From NCBI RefSeq assembly GCF_014202995.1, contig NZ_JACHIA010000006.1, positions 1 through 64,000 of the forward strand: a stretch of 64,000 bases of DNA. The letters are read 5' to 3'. Below are positions 50,371-59,063 of this stretch, piece by piece. This stretch comes from Longimicrobium terrae (GTDB lineage: Bacteria; Gemmatimonadota; Gemmatimonadetes; Longimicrobiales; Longimicrobiaceae). Each line of letters starts with the position of its first letter. The first letter of the stretch is position 1. Under the pieces are notes generated by a model. The model was not told the DNA's origin. It saw only the letters and a program-made list of their open reading frames with translations, and did no database searches. The translations under genes and the position numbers were made by a program.

Positions 50371-51540
50371 TCAGTCGCCCGCGGAGCCGGCGAGGGGCTG
50401 GTCGGCGATGGCGCGGCGGGCGGTAACGGACGGCGGGCGGCCCGGCACCTTGGTCCCCATGATCTTGCGGAACGTGGTCAGCGCCTGCGCCACCACCTGG
50501 TCCATGTTGTAGTACCGGTACGTAGCCAAGCGCCCCACGAACCACACGCCCTCCGTCTCGTCCGCAAGCTCCTTGTAGCGGCGGTACAGTTCCGCGTTTT
50601 CCGGCCGCGGTACCGGATAGTACGGGTCGCCCTCGTCGCCCGGGTACTCGAATACGATGCTCGTACGCGGATGCTGCTGCCCCGTCAGGTACTTGAACTC
50701 GGTGCAGCGCGTGTACGGATGCTCGTTGGGATAGTTGACCACCGGCGCCGTCTGGTGCCACTCGGTGTTGACCGTCTCGTGGCGGAAGGTGAGCGACCGG
50801 TACGGCAGCTTTCCGAAGCGGCAGTCGAAGTACTCATCCACCGGCCCGGTGTAGATCACCTCGCCGTACGGAATCAGCCCCTCGACCTCCCGGTAGTCCG
50901 TGTTCAGCATCACCTTGATGTTGGGATGCGAAAGCATGTTCTCGAACATGCGGGTGTAGCCGTGCAGCGGCATGGCCTGGTACGTATCCAGAAAGTACCG
51001 GTCGTCGCGGTTGGTGCGCGTGGGCACTCGCGCGGTGACCTGCGCGTCCAGCTCCGACGGGTCCATCCCCCACTGCTTGCGCGTGTAGTTGCGAAAGAAT
51101 TTTTCGTACAGCTCGCGCCCCACCTTGCTCACCACCACGTCCTCGGAGGTGACGATCTCCTCCCGCGGCTCGGCGACGGAGCGAAAGAACTCGTCCAGCT
51201 CAAAGCTGGTGAGCGAGAGCCCGTAGAGTGCGTTGATGGTGTCCAGGTTGATGGGCATGGGCACCAGCATGCCGTCCACGCTGGCGCGCACGCGGTGTTC
51301 GTACGGGCGCCACTCGGTAAAGCGGCTCAGGTACTCCCACACCTCGCGCGCGTTGGTGTGAAAGATGTGCGGCCCGTAGCGGTGGACGAGGATGCCGTCG
51401 TCGTTGTAATGGTCGTACGCGTTGCCGCCGATGTGGTTGCGCTTGTCCACCACCAGCACGCGCTTGCCCGCGCCCACGGCCAGCCGCTCCGCCAGCACGC
51501 TGCCGGCGAACCCGGCGCCTACGATCAGATAATCGAACAT
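50371..51540 (-). CDS. glf: UDP-galactopyranose mutase
   Basis: A 389-residue flavoenzyme that converts UDP-galactopyranose to UDP-galactofuranose. The FAD-binding motif GAGFAGSVLAERLA lies at residues 8-21, then VVDKRNHIGGNAYDHYN. Substrate-site segments are YGPHIFHTN, NYTRKQWGMDPSELDA and WFVGRLATYRYYNMDQ, all hallmarks of bacterial Glf. The length is normal with a short C-terminal extension. It starts one base after the stop of the glycosyltransferase gene (TGA-g-ATG), so both are co-translated and probably make a galactofuranose-containing surface glycan. Confidence 0.95.
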   Translation of the reverse strand: MFDYLIVGAGFAGSVLAERLAVGAGKRVLVVDKRNHIGGNAYDHYNDDGILVHRYGPHIFHTNAREVWEYLSRFTEWRPYEHRVRASVDGMLVPMPINLDTINALYGLSLTSFELDEFFRSVAEPREEIVTSEDVVVSKVGRELYEKFFRNYTRKQWGMDPSELDAQVTARVPTRTNRDDRYFLDTYQAMPLHGYTRMFENMLSHPNIKVMLNTDYREVEGLIPYGEVIYTGPVDEYFDCRFGKLPYRSLTFRHETVNTEWHQTAPVVNYPNEHPYTRCTEFKYLTGQQHPRTSIVFEYPGDEGDPYYPVPRPENAELYRRYKELADETEGVWFVGRLATYRYYNMDQVVAQALTTFRKIMGTKVPGRPPSVTARRAIADQPLAGSAGD

Positions 51541-51541
51541 C

Positions 51542-52753
51542 TCAGTCCCCCGCCGCCGCCGCGAGCCCGCTCTCCTGCTCCACCCCATCGGCGGACGCAT
51601 CCCACTCCCTGCCTTCCGCGGCGCCGTCCAGCAGCGCGCGCATCTCGTGATACGTCTGGTCCCACGAACTGCGGGCGAGGGCGCGATCCACCCGTTCCAG
51701 CCACGCCTCGCGCTCCGCGCCGTCCATCTCCAGCAGCGATTCGATGGCGCGCACCCAGGCGTCCGCGTCCGCGGCGATGCGCACCATGGCGTCGCGCGCC
51801 CAGGTGCGCTCCACGTCCACGATGGGCGACGACACCACGGGGCGGCCGGCGGCCAGGTACTCCGGCGTCTTGGTGGGGCTGATGAAGCGCGTGGATTCGT
51901 TGATGGCAAAGAAGAGCGCCGCCACGTCCCACCCGGCCAGGTACTCGGGAAGCTCGCCGTACGACTTGCCGCCCAGGTAGTGGATGTTCTCCGCCTTCGG
52001 GAGCGCGTCCTCGTCGATCTTCACCACGGGCCCGATGAGCACCAGCTGCCACTCGGGCCGTGCCGCGGCGATGTCGCGCACCAGCTCCGGATCGAACCGT
52101 TCGTCCAGCACGCCGAAGAAGCCGATGCGCGGATGCGCGATCCCCGCCTGGTCCGCCGGATCGGCATCCTTCAATCCCCGCGCGCGGCCGAAGTGCGCCG
52201 TGTCGATGCTGCTGGGAAAGAGGTGGACGGAGGGATGGCGGCCGTGCTTGGCCTCGTACAGGCTGGGCCCGCCGGTAAACACCAGGTCCGCGCGCCGCAG
52301 CAGCTCCGCCTCGCGCTCCAGCAGTTCCGGTGGCGCGTAGAGAAAGGCCGAAAGCTCGTCCATGCAGTCGTAGACCGTGGCCAGCGGCGACAGGTGCCCC
52401 GCGAAGCCGAGCGCCATGGGCGTGTAGAACCAGGCCACGTGCGCCCCGATCCCCTGCTCGTCCATGAAGGCGTCCAGCAGCACGCGCTGCGCGGCGTCGT
52501 TGGCTTCCGGATCGCGCCACGGCAGGTGCGGAATCACCACCGTCAGCCCGTCGGCGCGCGGGCTTACGTCCAGCCAGGCCTCGCCGGTGTCGTAGACCGG
52601 CTCTTCCCAGTAGAACACGCGCCGTTCCCGGGCAAACCGGCTCAGCAGGTGCTGCGGCCGCTGGGTGACGAAATCCCAGCGCAGGTGCGAAAAGCAGAGC
52701 AGGTCAGAGCTGGATGGGCGATCGCCGGAAGGGCCGGTGGAAGCCTTCTGCAT
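51542..52753 (-). CDS. Glycosyltransferase (GT-B fold), first gene of the mutase operon
   Basis: A 403-residue cytosolic glycosyltransferase. The N terminus WDFVTQRPQHLLSRFAR is typical of a bacterial GT-B group linked to exopolysaccharide loci. The C-terminal nucleotide-sugar half has GFFGVLDERFD, and later SPTKTPEYLAAGRPVVSSP with the Glu that contacts the donor. The start at 52753 removes a 69-residue low-complexity upstream extension. Followed directly by glf, it may be the galactofuranosyltransferase, though some such enzymes use other donors. Its promoter region faces the nested palindrome at 52945. Confidence 0.82.
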   Translation of the reverse strand: MQKASTGPSGDRPSSSDLLCFSHLRWDFVTQRPQHLLSRFARERRVFYWEEPVYDTGEAWLDVSPRADGLTVVIPHLPWRDPEANDAAQRVLLDAFMDEQGIGAHVAWFYTPMALGFAGHLSPLATVYDCMDELSAFLYAPPELLEREAELLRRADLVFTGGPSLYEAKHGRHPSVHLFPSSIDTAHFGRARGLKDADPADQAGIAHPRIGFFGVLDERFDPELVRDIAAARPEWQLVLIGPVVKIDEDALPKAENIHYLGGKSYGELPEYLAGWDVAALFFAINESTRFISPTKTPEYLAAGRPVVSSPIVDVERTWARDAMVRIAADADAWVRAIESLLEMDGAEREAWLERVDRALARSSWDQTYHEMRALLDGAAEGREWDASADGVEQESGLAAAAGD

Positions 52754-52944
52754 GCGTGGTCTTGGGGCCGGGGGCGCGTGCGGCCGGGGCCGGAATGGCA
52801 GGGTCGCCGCTCCGCTCGTCCGCAGACTGGAGGGTGGGCGCGAGGCAAGCGGTGTGCCCCCACTGTCACTGTGCACAAGGTTTGTACGCCTCGTGTTCCG
52901 CGCCCGCCCATCTGACGCCAGCGCACGTACATAATCCGTCGAAA

Positions 52945-53166
52945 GGAACTGCCGTTTCACACGGAGGTCACGGAGGAGACACGGAGGTCACGGAGGAAAA
53001 GAAGAAAGGAGAGCCTCACGCAGAGCAGCAGAGAAGCAGAGAACAAATCAAAGCATTGTTGATGTTGTTCTTGCTCTTCCTCTGCTGCTCTGCGTGATCT
53101 TTTCTGTTGCTGTTCCTCCGTGACCTCCGTGCATCCTCCGTGACCTCCGTGTGAAACGGCAGTTCC
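52945..53166. repeat. Nested palindromic repeat, CACGGAGG arms around CAGAGCAGCAGAG arms
   Basis: The outer 33-bp arms (52945-52977 and 53134-53166, starting GGAACTGCCGTTTCACACGG) are perfectly complementary. A second ACGGAGGTCACGGAGGA arm lies just inside with two mismatches. An inner 18-bp pair (53016-53033 with 53080-53097, TCACGCAGAGCAGCAGAG) is perfect. The element fills the gap between two divergent glycosyltransferase genes. Confidence 0.9.
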
Positions 53167-53269
53167 CAGGCTTTCCCGCGCACCAGGCCCGGCCACGCGC
53201 ACGAATGGCGGCGCGTGGCGCGGTGTCTGCGGCAGGGCGCGGCCCGGACATCTCTCTCACACGGACGGA

Positions 53270-54394
53270 ATGCACCCCCACGTCTGCCTCATCACCGACA
53301 GCCTGGAGCCCTCGGGCGTCGGGCGGCACATGCTCACGCTGGCCCGCGCGCTGCGCCGCACGCACCGGGTCTCGCTCGTCTGCCCGCCCTCCGCGGAAGG
53401 CGACCGGCTGCTCGCGCGCGCCGCGGCGGCGGGGATCAACGCGGCCGCCATCACCGTCCGCGCCGCGTGGGACGAACAGCCCTTCGCCGAGTGGATGCGG
53501 TCGAACGATGTCGGCCTGCTGCACGTGCACGCGGGCGTCGGCTGGGAGGGGCACCACGCGGTGTACACGGGGCCGCTCGCCGGCATTCCCGTCATCCGCA
53601 CGGAGCACCTGCCCTACGTCATCACCGACGACAAGCAGAGGGGTGAGCACGCCGCCGTCGCCGCCCGCTGCGCCCGCATCATCTGCGTATCGCGCGCGGC
53701 GCGGGACAGCTACGCCGCGGCCGGCTTTCCGCCCCGCGTGCTGCGCGTGGTCCACAACGGCATCGCGCGTCCCCGCCCCCCGCGACGCTCGGCGGACGAG
53801 ATGCGGGCGGAGCTGGATCTGCCGGCGGACGCGCGCATTCTGCTGACCGTGGCGCGCTTCACCGAGCAGAAGGGGCACGCGCACCTGATGGACGCCGTCC
53901 CCGCGATCATGGCCGCGGAGCCGCGCGCCCGCTTCGTGTGGGTGGGCGATGGCCCGCTGCGCGCCTCGATGGAAGAGAGCGCGAGGCGGATGGGGATCAG
54001 CGACGCGGTGCGGATCACGGGATCGCGCGACGACGTGCCGGAACTGATGGGCGCGGCGGAGCTGTGCATCCTGCCCTCGCTGTTCGAGGGATTGCCCCTG
54101 GTCGCGCTGGAGGCGATGGCGGCGGGGGTGCCGGTGATCGGCACGGACGTGTGCGGGACGGCGGAGGCCGTGCGCGAGGGGCGGACGGGGCGTCTTGTGC
54201 CCGCGGGGGACGCGAGCGCGCTGGCGCGGGCGATCGGCGGCGCGCTGGCGGATCCGGCCGCGCTGGCGCGATGGAGCCGCGCGGGACGGGCCAGAGTGCG
54301 GGGCCGGTTTACGGCGGAACGGATGGCCGCGCGCACCGCCATCATCTACCGCGCCGCGCTCGCGGAGCACGCGCCCCTGGCCGGGCGGGCTTGA
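53270..54394 (+). CDS. GT4-family glycosyltransferase
   Basis: A 374-residue GT-B enzyme. The N-terminal acceptor half has CLITDSLEPSGVGRHMLTLA with the glycine-rich loop of GT4. The donor half contains LLTVARFTEQKGHAHLMDAV, FVWVGDGPLR and the EX7E region LFEGLPLVALEAMAAGVPVI. It probably adds hexose to a lipid- or polymer-linked glycan at the inner membrane. It diverges from the mutase operon and may contribute to the same surface polysaccharide. No transporter or polymerase genes are near. Confidence 0.9.
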   Translation: MHPHVCLITDSLEPSGVGRHMLTLARALRRTHRVSLVCPPSAEGDRLLARAAAAGINAAAITVRAAWDEQPFAEWMRSNDVGLLHVHAGVGWEGHHAVYTGPLAGIPVIRTEHLPYVITDDKQRGEHAAVAARCARIICVSRAARDSYAAAGFPPRVLRVVHNGIARPRPPRRSADEMRAELDLPADARILLTVARFTEQKGHAHLMDAVPAIMAAEPRARFVWVGDGPLRASMEESARRMGISDAVRITGSRDDVPELMGAAELCILPSLFEGLPLVALEAMAAGVPVIGTDVCGTAEAVREGRTGRLVPAGDASALARAIGGALADPAALARWSRAGRARVRGRFTAERMAARTAIIYRAALAEHAPLAGRA

Positions 54395-54558
54395 TCGCAC
54401 ACGCATCCCGCCCCAACTTGTTTTTCTCCCCGCGATCTCCGTCCGCCACCGGTCTCTCATGATCCGGCTGTGGACGGAGACGGGCGGGACATCCGCCGCG
54501 CCCACGGGCCCCGCCGGTTCTCGGCGCGCCCGCCGCGGCTCACTCCGATGGAGGCTGC

Positions 54559-55917
54559 ATGATTCCATCCCCCGTCCGCGGGCTCGCGGCGGCGCTCGTG
54601 CTGATGGGCGCCGCGACTTCCGCGGCCGCCCAGAGCGCGTCGTCCGTCAACTTCCCCTTTGAGACGTACCGGCTGGAGAACGGCCTGCGCGTCGTGCTGG
54701 CGCCGGACCGCAACACGCCCGTCGTCGCCGTCAACCTCTGGTACGACGTCGGCAGCCGGAACGAGCGGCAGGGCCGCACCGGCTTTGCCCACCTCTTCGA
54801 GCACATGATGTTCGAGGGCTCGGCCAACGCGCCCAAGGGCGACCACTCGCGCCTGCTGCAGGGCGCCGGCGCCACCGGGCTCAACGCGTCCACCGCCGAA
54901 GACCGCACCAACTACTACCAGGTCGTGCCGCCCAACCGGCTCAACCTGGCGCTGTGGCTGGAAAGCGACCGCATGCGCTCGCTCAAGGTCGAGCCCGCGC
55001 AGCTCGCCAACCAGCAGGAAATCGTCAAGGAAGAGCGGCGCCTGCGGGTGGACAACGCCCCGTACACCCGCTCGCTGCTGGCCGCCACCTCCACCGGCCT
55101 GTACAGCACCGAAGGCTGCTTTCCGTACGCGCATGAGGTCATCGGCAGCATGGATGACCTGAACGCCGCGCGCATTGAAGACGTGCAGCAGTTCTTTCGC
55201 ACCTACTACGCGCCCAACAACGCCACCCTGACGCTGGTCGGCGACTTTGATCCGGCGGCGGCGCGGCAGATGGTGCAGCAGTACTTCGGCGGCATTCCGC
55301 GGGTGGAAACGCCGCCCCGCCCGGAGTGTCCGCAGCCGTTCTCGGGGCTGCCCCGGCGCGACACCATCAGCGATCCCAACGCCACCCTCCCCGCCTTCAT
55401 GGCGGCATACGGCTCGGTGGCCGTGGGCGACAAGGACAGCTACGCGCTGGACCTGCTGAGCGTCATCCTGGGCGGCGGGCGCAGTTCGCGGCTCAACCAG
55501 CGGCTGGTGCGCACGGAGCGCGCGGCCGCCTTCGCCGTCACGCAGTCCGACACGCGCCGCGGCCCGGGCGTCTTTCTGGTGCACGTGCGCGCCAACCCCG
55601 GCGTGGACGCCGCCCGTCTGGAAACGATCACGGACGAGGAAATCGCCCGCATCGTCCGCGAAGGCGTGACCGAGGCGGAGCTTTCCCGCGCCCGCAACCA
55701 GTACCGCGCGCGGTTCGTCCGCACCCTGCAGACGGCCATGGGCAAGGCCGAAACGCTGCAGCGCTACGCCCTGTACTTTGATGATCCGGCCGCGCTGCGC
55801 ACCGACCTGGACCGCTACCTGGCGGTGTCCGTGGCCGACGTGAACCGTGTGGCGCGCCAGTACCTCACCCCGCAGAACCGCGCGGTGGTGATCACCCTCC
55901 CCGGCCGCACCCAGTGA
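54559..55917 (+). CDS. M16-family zinc peptidase, catalytic member
   Basis: A 452-residue secreted peptidase. The signal peptide runs to about residue 25, then the two-domain M16B fold. The inverted zinc motif HXXEH is intact (His78, Glu81, His82 in FAHLFEHMMFEG), with the distal Glu region QQEIVKEERRLR. The C-terminal half shows SVILGGGRSSRLNQRLVR, the M16 substrate-side motif. It likely degrades peptides in the periplasm together with the following non-catalytic paralogue, as M16B proteins commonly work in pairs. The next gene starts within a few bases of its stop. Confidence 0.92.
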   Translation: MIPSPVRGLAAALVLMGAATSAAAQSASSVNFPFETYRLENGLRVVLAPDRNTPVVAVNLWYDVGSRNERQGRTGFAHLFEHMMFEGSANAPKGDHSRLLQGAGATGLNASTAEDRTNYYQVVPPNRLNLALWLESDRMRSLKVEPAQLANQQEIVKEERRLRVDNAPYTRSLLAATSTGLYSTEGCFPYAHEVIGSMDDLNAARIEDVQQFFRTYYAPNNATLTLVGDFDPAAARQMVQQYFGGIPRVETPPRPECPQPFSGLPRRDTISDPNATLPAFMAAYGSVAVGDKDSYALDLLSVILGGGRSSRLNQRLVRTERAAAFAVTQSDTRRGPGVFLVHVRANPGVDAARLETITDEEIARIVREGVTEAELSRARNQYRARFVRTLQTAMGKAETLQRYALYFDDPAALRTDLDRYLAVSVADVNRVARQYLTPQNRAVVITLPGRTQ

Positions 55918-55925
55918 GGACCTCC

Positions 55926-57380
55926 GTGACGACATCCATGATGCACCGCGCGGCCGCGCTGGCGATCGTCCTGGCGGGGACGGCGCTGCCCGCCGCCGCG
56001 CAGCAGACCACGCCGCCGCCGGCGCTTCCGGCGCGGCCCATCCAGTTTCCGCCGTTCACGGAGCGCACGCTTCCCAACGGCATGCGGCTGCTGGTGGTGG
56101 AAAACCACTCGCTTCCGCTGGTGAACCTGGATCTGTACATCCGCTCCGGCACCGGCGCGGACCCCGCGCAGCGGCTGGGCACGGCCTCCATCGTCGCGTC
56201 CATGCTGGACAAGGGAACGGCCACGCGCAGCGCCACGCAGATCGCCGAGCAGGTGGAGGGCGTCGGCGGGGTGCTGGGTGCAGGCGCGGACCAGGACAAC
56301 CTGACCGTGTCCGCCAGCATGCTGAGCGACCAGCTGCAGATGGCGTTCGAGCTGCTGAGCGACGTGGCGCTGCACCCGGCGTTCGCCGAGCAGGAGCTGC
56401 AGACGGTGCGGGCGCAGCAGCTGGCCGGGCTTCGCGCGGCGCAGGGCAACTCCGGCTACCTGGCCAGCCGCACCTTCGAGGAGCGGCTGTTCGGCGCCCA
56501 GCATCCGTACGGGCGGCGCGCCACCCCGGCCTCGGTGACGGCCATCACCCGTGAGGACCTGGCCGCGTGGCACCGCAGGCACTTCGTTCCCGCCAACGCC
56601 ATGCTCGTGGTCTCCGGCGACGTGACGCCGGCGCGGGCGGAGCAGATGGCCCGCGCGGCGTTCGGCGCGTGGACCGGCGGCGCGGCCCCGACGGACACCT
56701 TTCCCGTCCCGCCGGCGCACGAGCGCGCGGAGATTCTGCTGGTGAACCGTCCCGGCTCGGTGCAGAGCTCCATCCTGGTGGGCAATCCGGGGCTGTCCGC
56801 GAACAGCCCGGACTACTACGCCGCACAGGTGCTCAACATGATCTTGGGCGCCAGCGGCGAGTCGCGGCTGGAGCGCGTCCTTCGCGGCGAGCACGGGTGG
56901 ACGTACAGCTCGCGTTCGCGCTACGCCCGTCTGCTGGGCGGCGGCGACTATCGCGCAAACACCGAGGTGCGCACGGCGGTGACGGACAGCGCGCTTTCGG
57001 AGCTGGTGACGCAGCTGCGCCGCATCCGCGACGAGGCCGTGCCGCAGGCGGAGCTGGACCAGGCCAAGAGCTTCCTGGTTTCGTCGTTCCCCAACACGCT
57101 CGAGACGTCGGGGCAGGTGGCGGGACGCATTGCCGGGGCGCGGCTGCTGGGGCTGCCCGCGTCGTCGGTGACGGAGTATCCGCAGCGCATCGCGGCCGTA
57201 ACGGCGGCGGACGTGCAGCGGGTAGCGCGCCAGTACCTGAACCCCGATCGCGCCACCATCGTGGTGGTGGGCGACGCGACGCAGATTCTGGAGCGGGTTC
57301 GCGCGATCGCTCCAGTCACCGTTCTGGACCTGGAAGGCAATCCGGTGGATGCCGCCACCATCCGTCCCGCCGCGAACTGA
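55926..57380 (+). CDS. M16-family protein, non-catalytic partner
   Basis: A 484-residue secreted M16 paralogue that lacks the zinc site: where HLLEHMLFKGT is expected it reads SIVASMLDKGT. The fold is otherwise complete, including VNLDLYIRSG, NMILGASGESRLERVLR and a Gly-rich loop. In heterodimeric M16B enzymes such partners help form the substrate chamber. The start is taken as the GTG at 55926 after GAGGA; a GTG overlapping the upstream stop (55914) is also possible. The 4- to 9-bp spacing implies one operon with the active subunit. Confidence 0.9.
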   Translation: MTTSMMHRAAALAIVLAGTALPAAAQQTTPPPALPARPIQFPPFTERTLPNGMRLLVVENHSLPLVNLDLYIRSGTGADPAQRLGTASIVASMLDKGTATRSATQIAEQVEGVGGVLGAGADQDNLTVSASMLSDQLQMAFELLSDVALHPAFAEQELQTVRAQQLAGLRAAQGNSGYLASRTFEERLFGAQHPYGRRATPASVTAITREDLAAWHRRHFVPANAMLVVSGDVTPARAEQMARAAFGAWTGGAAPTDTFPVPPAHERAEILLVNRPGSVQSSILVGNPGLSANSPDYYAAQVLNMILGASGESRLERVLRGEHGWTYSSRSRYARLLGGGDYRANTEVRTAVTDSALSELVTQLRRIRDEAVPQAELDQAKSFLVSSFPNTLETSGQVAGRIAGARLLGLPASSVTEYPQRIAAVTAADVQRVARQYLNPDRATIVVVGDATQILERVRAIAPVTVLDLEGNPVDAATIRPAAN

Positions 57381-57389
57381 GCCGGAGCC

Positions 57390-57552
57390 TCACGCATAGC
57401 AGCAGAGACGCAGAGGAACTGACAACTAAAAGGCATCACACAGAGTTAACGAAGTCAACAGTGAAGCCGTTACGTACTCCGCTGACTCTGATCACTCTGT
57501 GTGAGCCCGATCAGTTCTTCTTTTCCTCTCTGCTCCTCTGCTGCTCTGCGTA
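57390..57552. repeat. Nested palindromic repeat, CAGCAGAG arms around CACAGAGT arms
   Basis: Outer ACGCATAGCAGCAGAG (57392-57407) pairs with CTCTGCTGCTCTGCGT (57536-57551), one mismatch. Inner TCACACAGAGT (57436-57446) pairs with ACTCTGTGTGA (57494-57504). The outer arm here is the inner arm of the element at 52945. Confidence 0.85.
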
Positions 57553-57584
57553 AGATCGTCCTTTGGGTTCGTGGATGGATGAAC

Positions 57585-57619
57585 GAAAGCCCCGGCGAGA
57601 CGGTCTCGCCGGGGCTTTC
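57585..57619 (-). terminator. Rho-independent terminator
   Basis: A perfect 16-bp stem (GAAAGCCCCGGCGAGA with its complement) and triloop CGG. On the minus strand it ends in TTTC, 29 bp after the stop at 57648. Confidence 0.85.
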
Positions 57620-57647
57620 AATTTCTCGGATGCGGGATCAGCCGCGA

Positions 57648-58199
57648 TCAGCGATGGCTGGTGCCCCACTGGCGGTGAAAGGCGTCGTGCGTGGCCTTGC
57701 ACTCGCTGCGAACCTGCACCTGCCAGCGAAGGTTGGTGGGGTTCTGCGCCAGGCGCTGCTGGCACTGGCGGTCGTGCGAGTAATGAAAATCGCGGTGCGC
57801 CTGATCGTACGACGTGCCGTTCTCGTATCGCCGGTCCGTGGACGGATAGCGCGTGGAGGGAAGGCGCGACGCCGGGTTGCGCGTGGACGATCCAGCGCGG
57901 CTGCTGGAGCGGCCGGAGCCGTATCCGCAGTTTTCCACCGTGTTGTGCGGATTTCCCTGCCCCTGGCACCACCCCGGCGGCACGTTGCGGCGGCGCTCAA
58001 AGCGCGGCTCTTCGCGGCCCCGGCGGTCGTCGCGGCGATCGTAATCGTCGTCGTCCCGATCGCGGTCACGAGTGCGGTCCTGCTGGCCGTGGCTCTGCGC
58101 GTTGCCGTGGCCCCGGCCCTTCTGCGCCTCCGCCGGCGAGGCGGACACAACCGCGGCCAGAGCCAGCGCGAGCGGCAGAGAAAACCTGGTGAACTTCAT
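57648..58199 (-). CDS. Secreted, highly charged protein of unknown function
   Basis: A 183-residue exported protein with signal peptide ending ASPAEAQ. The mature N-terminal part is an Arg/Asp/Gly/His-rich disordered stretch (DRTRDRDRDDDDYDRRDDRR). The motif VPPGWCQGQGNPHNTVENCG and the C-terminal folded-looking segment with Trp and two cysteines (DRQCQQRLAQNP, SECKATHDAFHRQWG) follow. The four cysteines could form two disulfides. No family was recognised. Low complexity makes the middle uninformative, but the signal peptide and the terminator support a real gene. It diverges across the composite repeat from the amidohydrolase pair. Confidence 0.65.
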   Translation of the reverse strand: MKFTRFSLPLALALAAVVSASPAEAQKGRGHGNAQSHGQQDRTRDRDRDDDDYDRRDDRRGREEPRFERRRNVPPGWCQGQGNPHNTVENCGYGSGRSSSRAGSSTRNPASRLPSTRYPSTDRRYENGTSYDQAHRDFHYSHDRQCQQRLAQNPTNLRWQVQVRSECKATHDAFHRQWGTSHR

Positions 58200-58392
58200 C
58201 TGTGGTGCTCCTGTTCGGTGATCAACCCGCTTCCGAATCTCGAGCAGCTGACGGGCAACGAGGGTGCCAAGTCACTGTCCATCAAAATGTTAGCGCGGTC
58301 GCTGGGAAACAGGTGAATGCAACCGTATCAGCGGCGATCCGGTGTCTCCGGGTGGGGACGCGGGTGTGTGGGGGCGAGGGGACACACAGACA

Positions 58393-58437
58393 GGGAATGG
58401 GGAATGGGGAATGGGGAATAGGGAATAGGGAATAGGG
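58393..58437. repeat. Left heptamer array bracketing a composite element
   Basis: Six heptamers of GGGAATG or GGGAATA type in tandem. Its inverted counterpart lies at 58858-58900 and the composite element lies between. Confidence 0.85.
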
Positions 58438-58531
58438 CGACAGGAGATAGGGAGCAGGGAGGCCAGCGAGGCTTGGGGTGGAGAGCGGCGAGAAGCTTCG
58501 CCGGAGGGAGCGGAGTCCGGCGCCGCCGCCG

Positions 58532-58844
58532 GGCACCCCCCTCCCCCCGGCCCCCTCACCCCGCAAGCGGGGGAGGGGGAGACCTCAACCCGGGCGGCGG
58601 CCATGGCACCTTTCGCATCCGATCGCGCGGCGGAAAGCCCCGATCGTGGGCGCGGCAGCGGCCGCGAGTCGGGGCTTCTGCGTTGTTCGAGCGGCGGATT
58701 CATCCGCTCAACGGGCTCCGCGCACGCGCGGATCTCCGCTGGTCGCACCAAAAGGTCCGCCGGCCCCCCACCCCCCCCAGTCTTTTTTTGGGGGAGGGTG
58801 GGCGAGCAGTACGAGCCCGGGTGGGGGCCGCCCTCAAGCCCGCC
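58532..58844 (-). repeat. Composite intergenic element, modules A-B-C, reversed
   Basis: Read on the minus strand the order is A (58844-58752), B (58711-58632), C (58590-58532). Module B begins GAGCGGATGAATCCGCCGCT, and its CCCCGACTCGCGG hairpin partner is preserved. No other gene is present in 58200-59063. Confidence 0.85.
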
Positions 58845-58857
58845 CCCCGAACCGCTG

Positions 58858-58900
58858 TTCCTATTCCCTATTCCCTATTCCCCATTCCCTATTCCCTGCC
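58858..58900. repeat. Right heptamer array, inverted
   Basis: Tandem CTATTCC and CCATTCC heptamers, the reverse complement of the array at 58393. The pair could fold into a long stem enclosing about 420 bp. Confidence 0.85.
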
Positions 58901-59063
58901 CCTCCGAACGAACGTCCGCCCTTGCCGCAGAATCCCGTATACGGCTACAATGCCCCGCGAATTCTCCCCGCGACTGCATGCCCCGCGCGCAGGCACCCCG
59001 GTGCTAAAAAACGTGAACGGCCATCCCGTCGCACCCTGCAACTCCGCACAGCAGAGGCACCGA

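Noticed and set aside
58393-58900. The GGGAATR arrays as a CRISPR
   Set aside because: The units are 7 bp with no unique spacers and no cas genes are near; they are simple tandem repeats.
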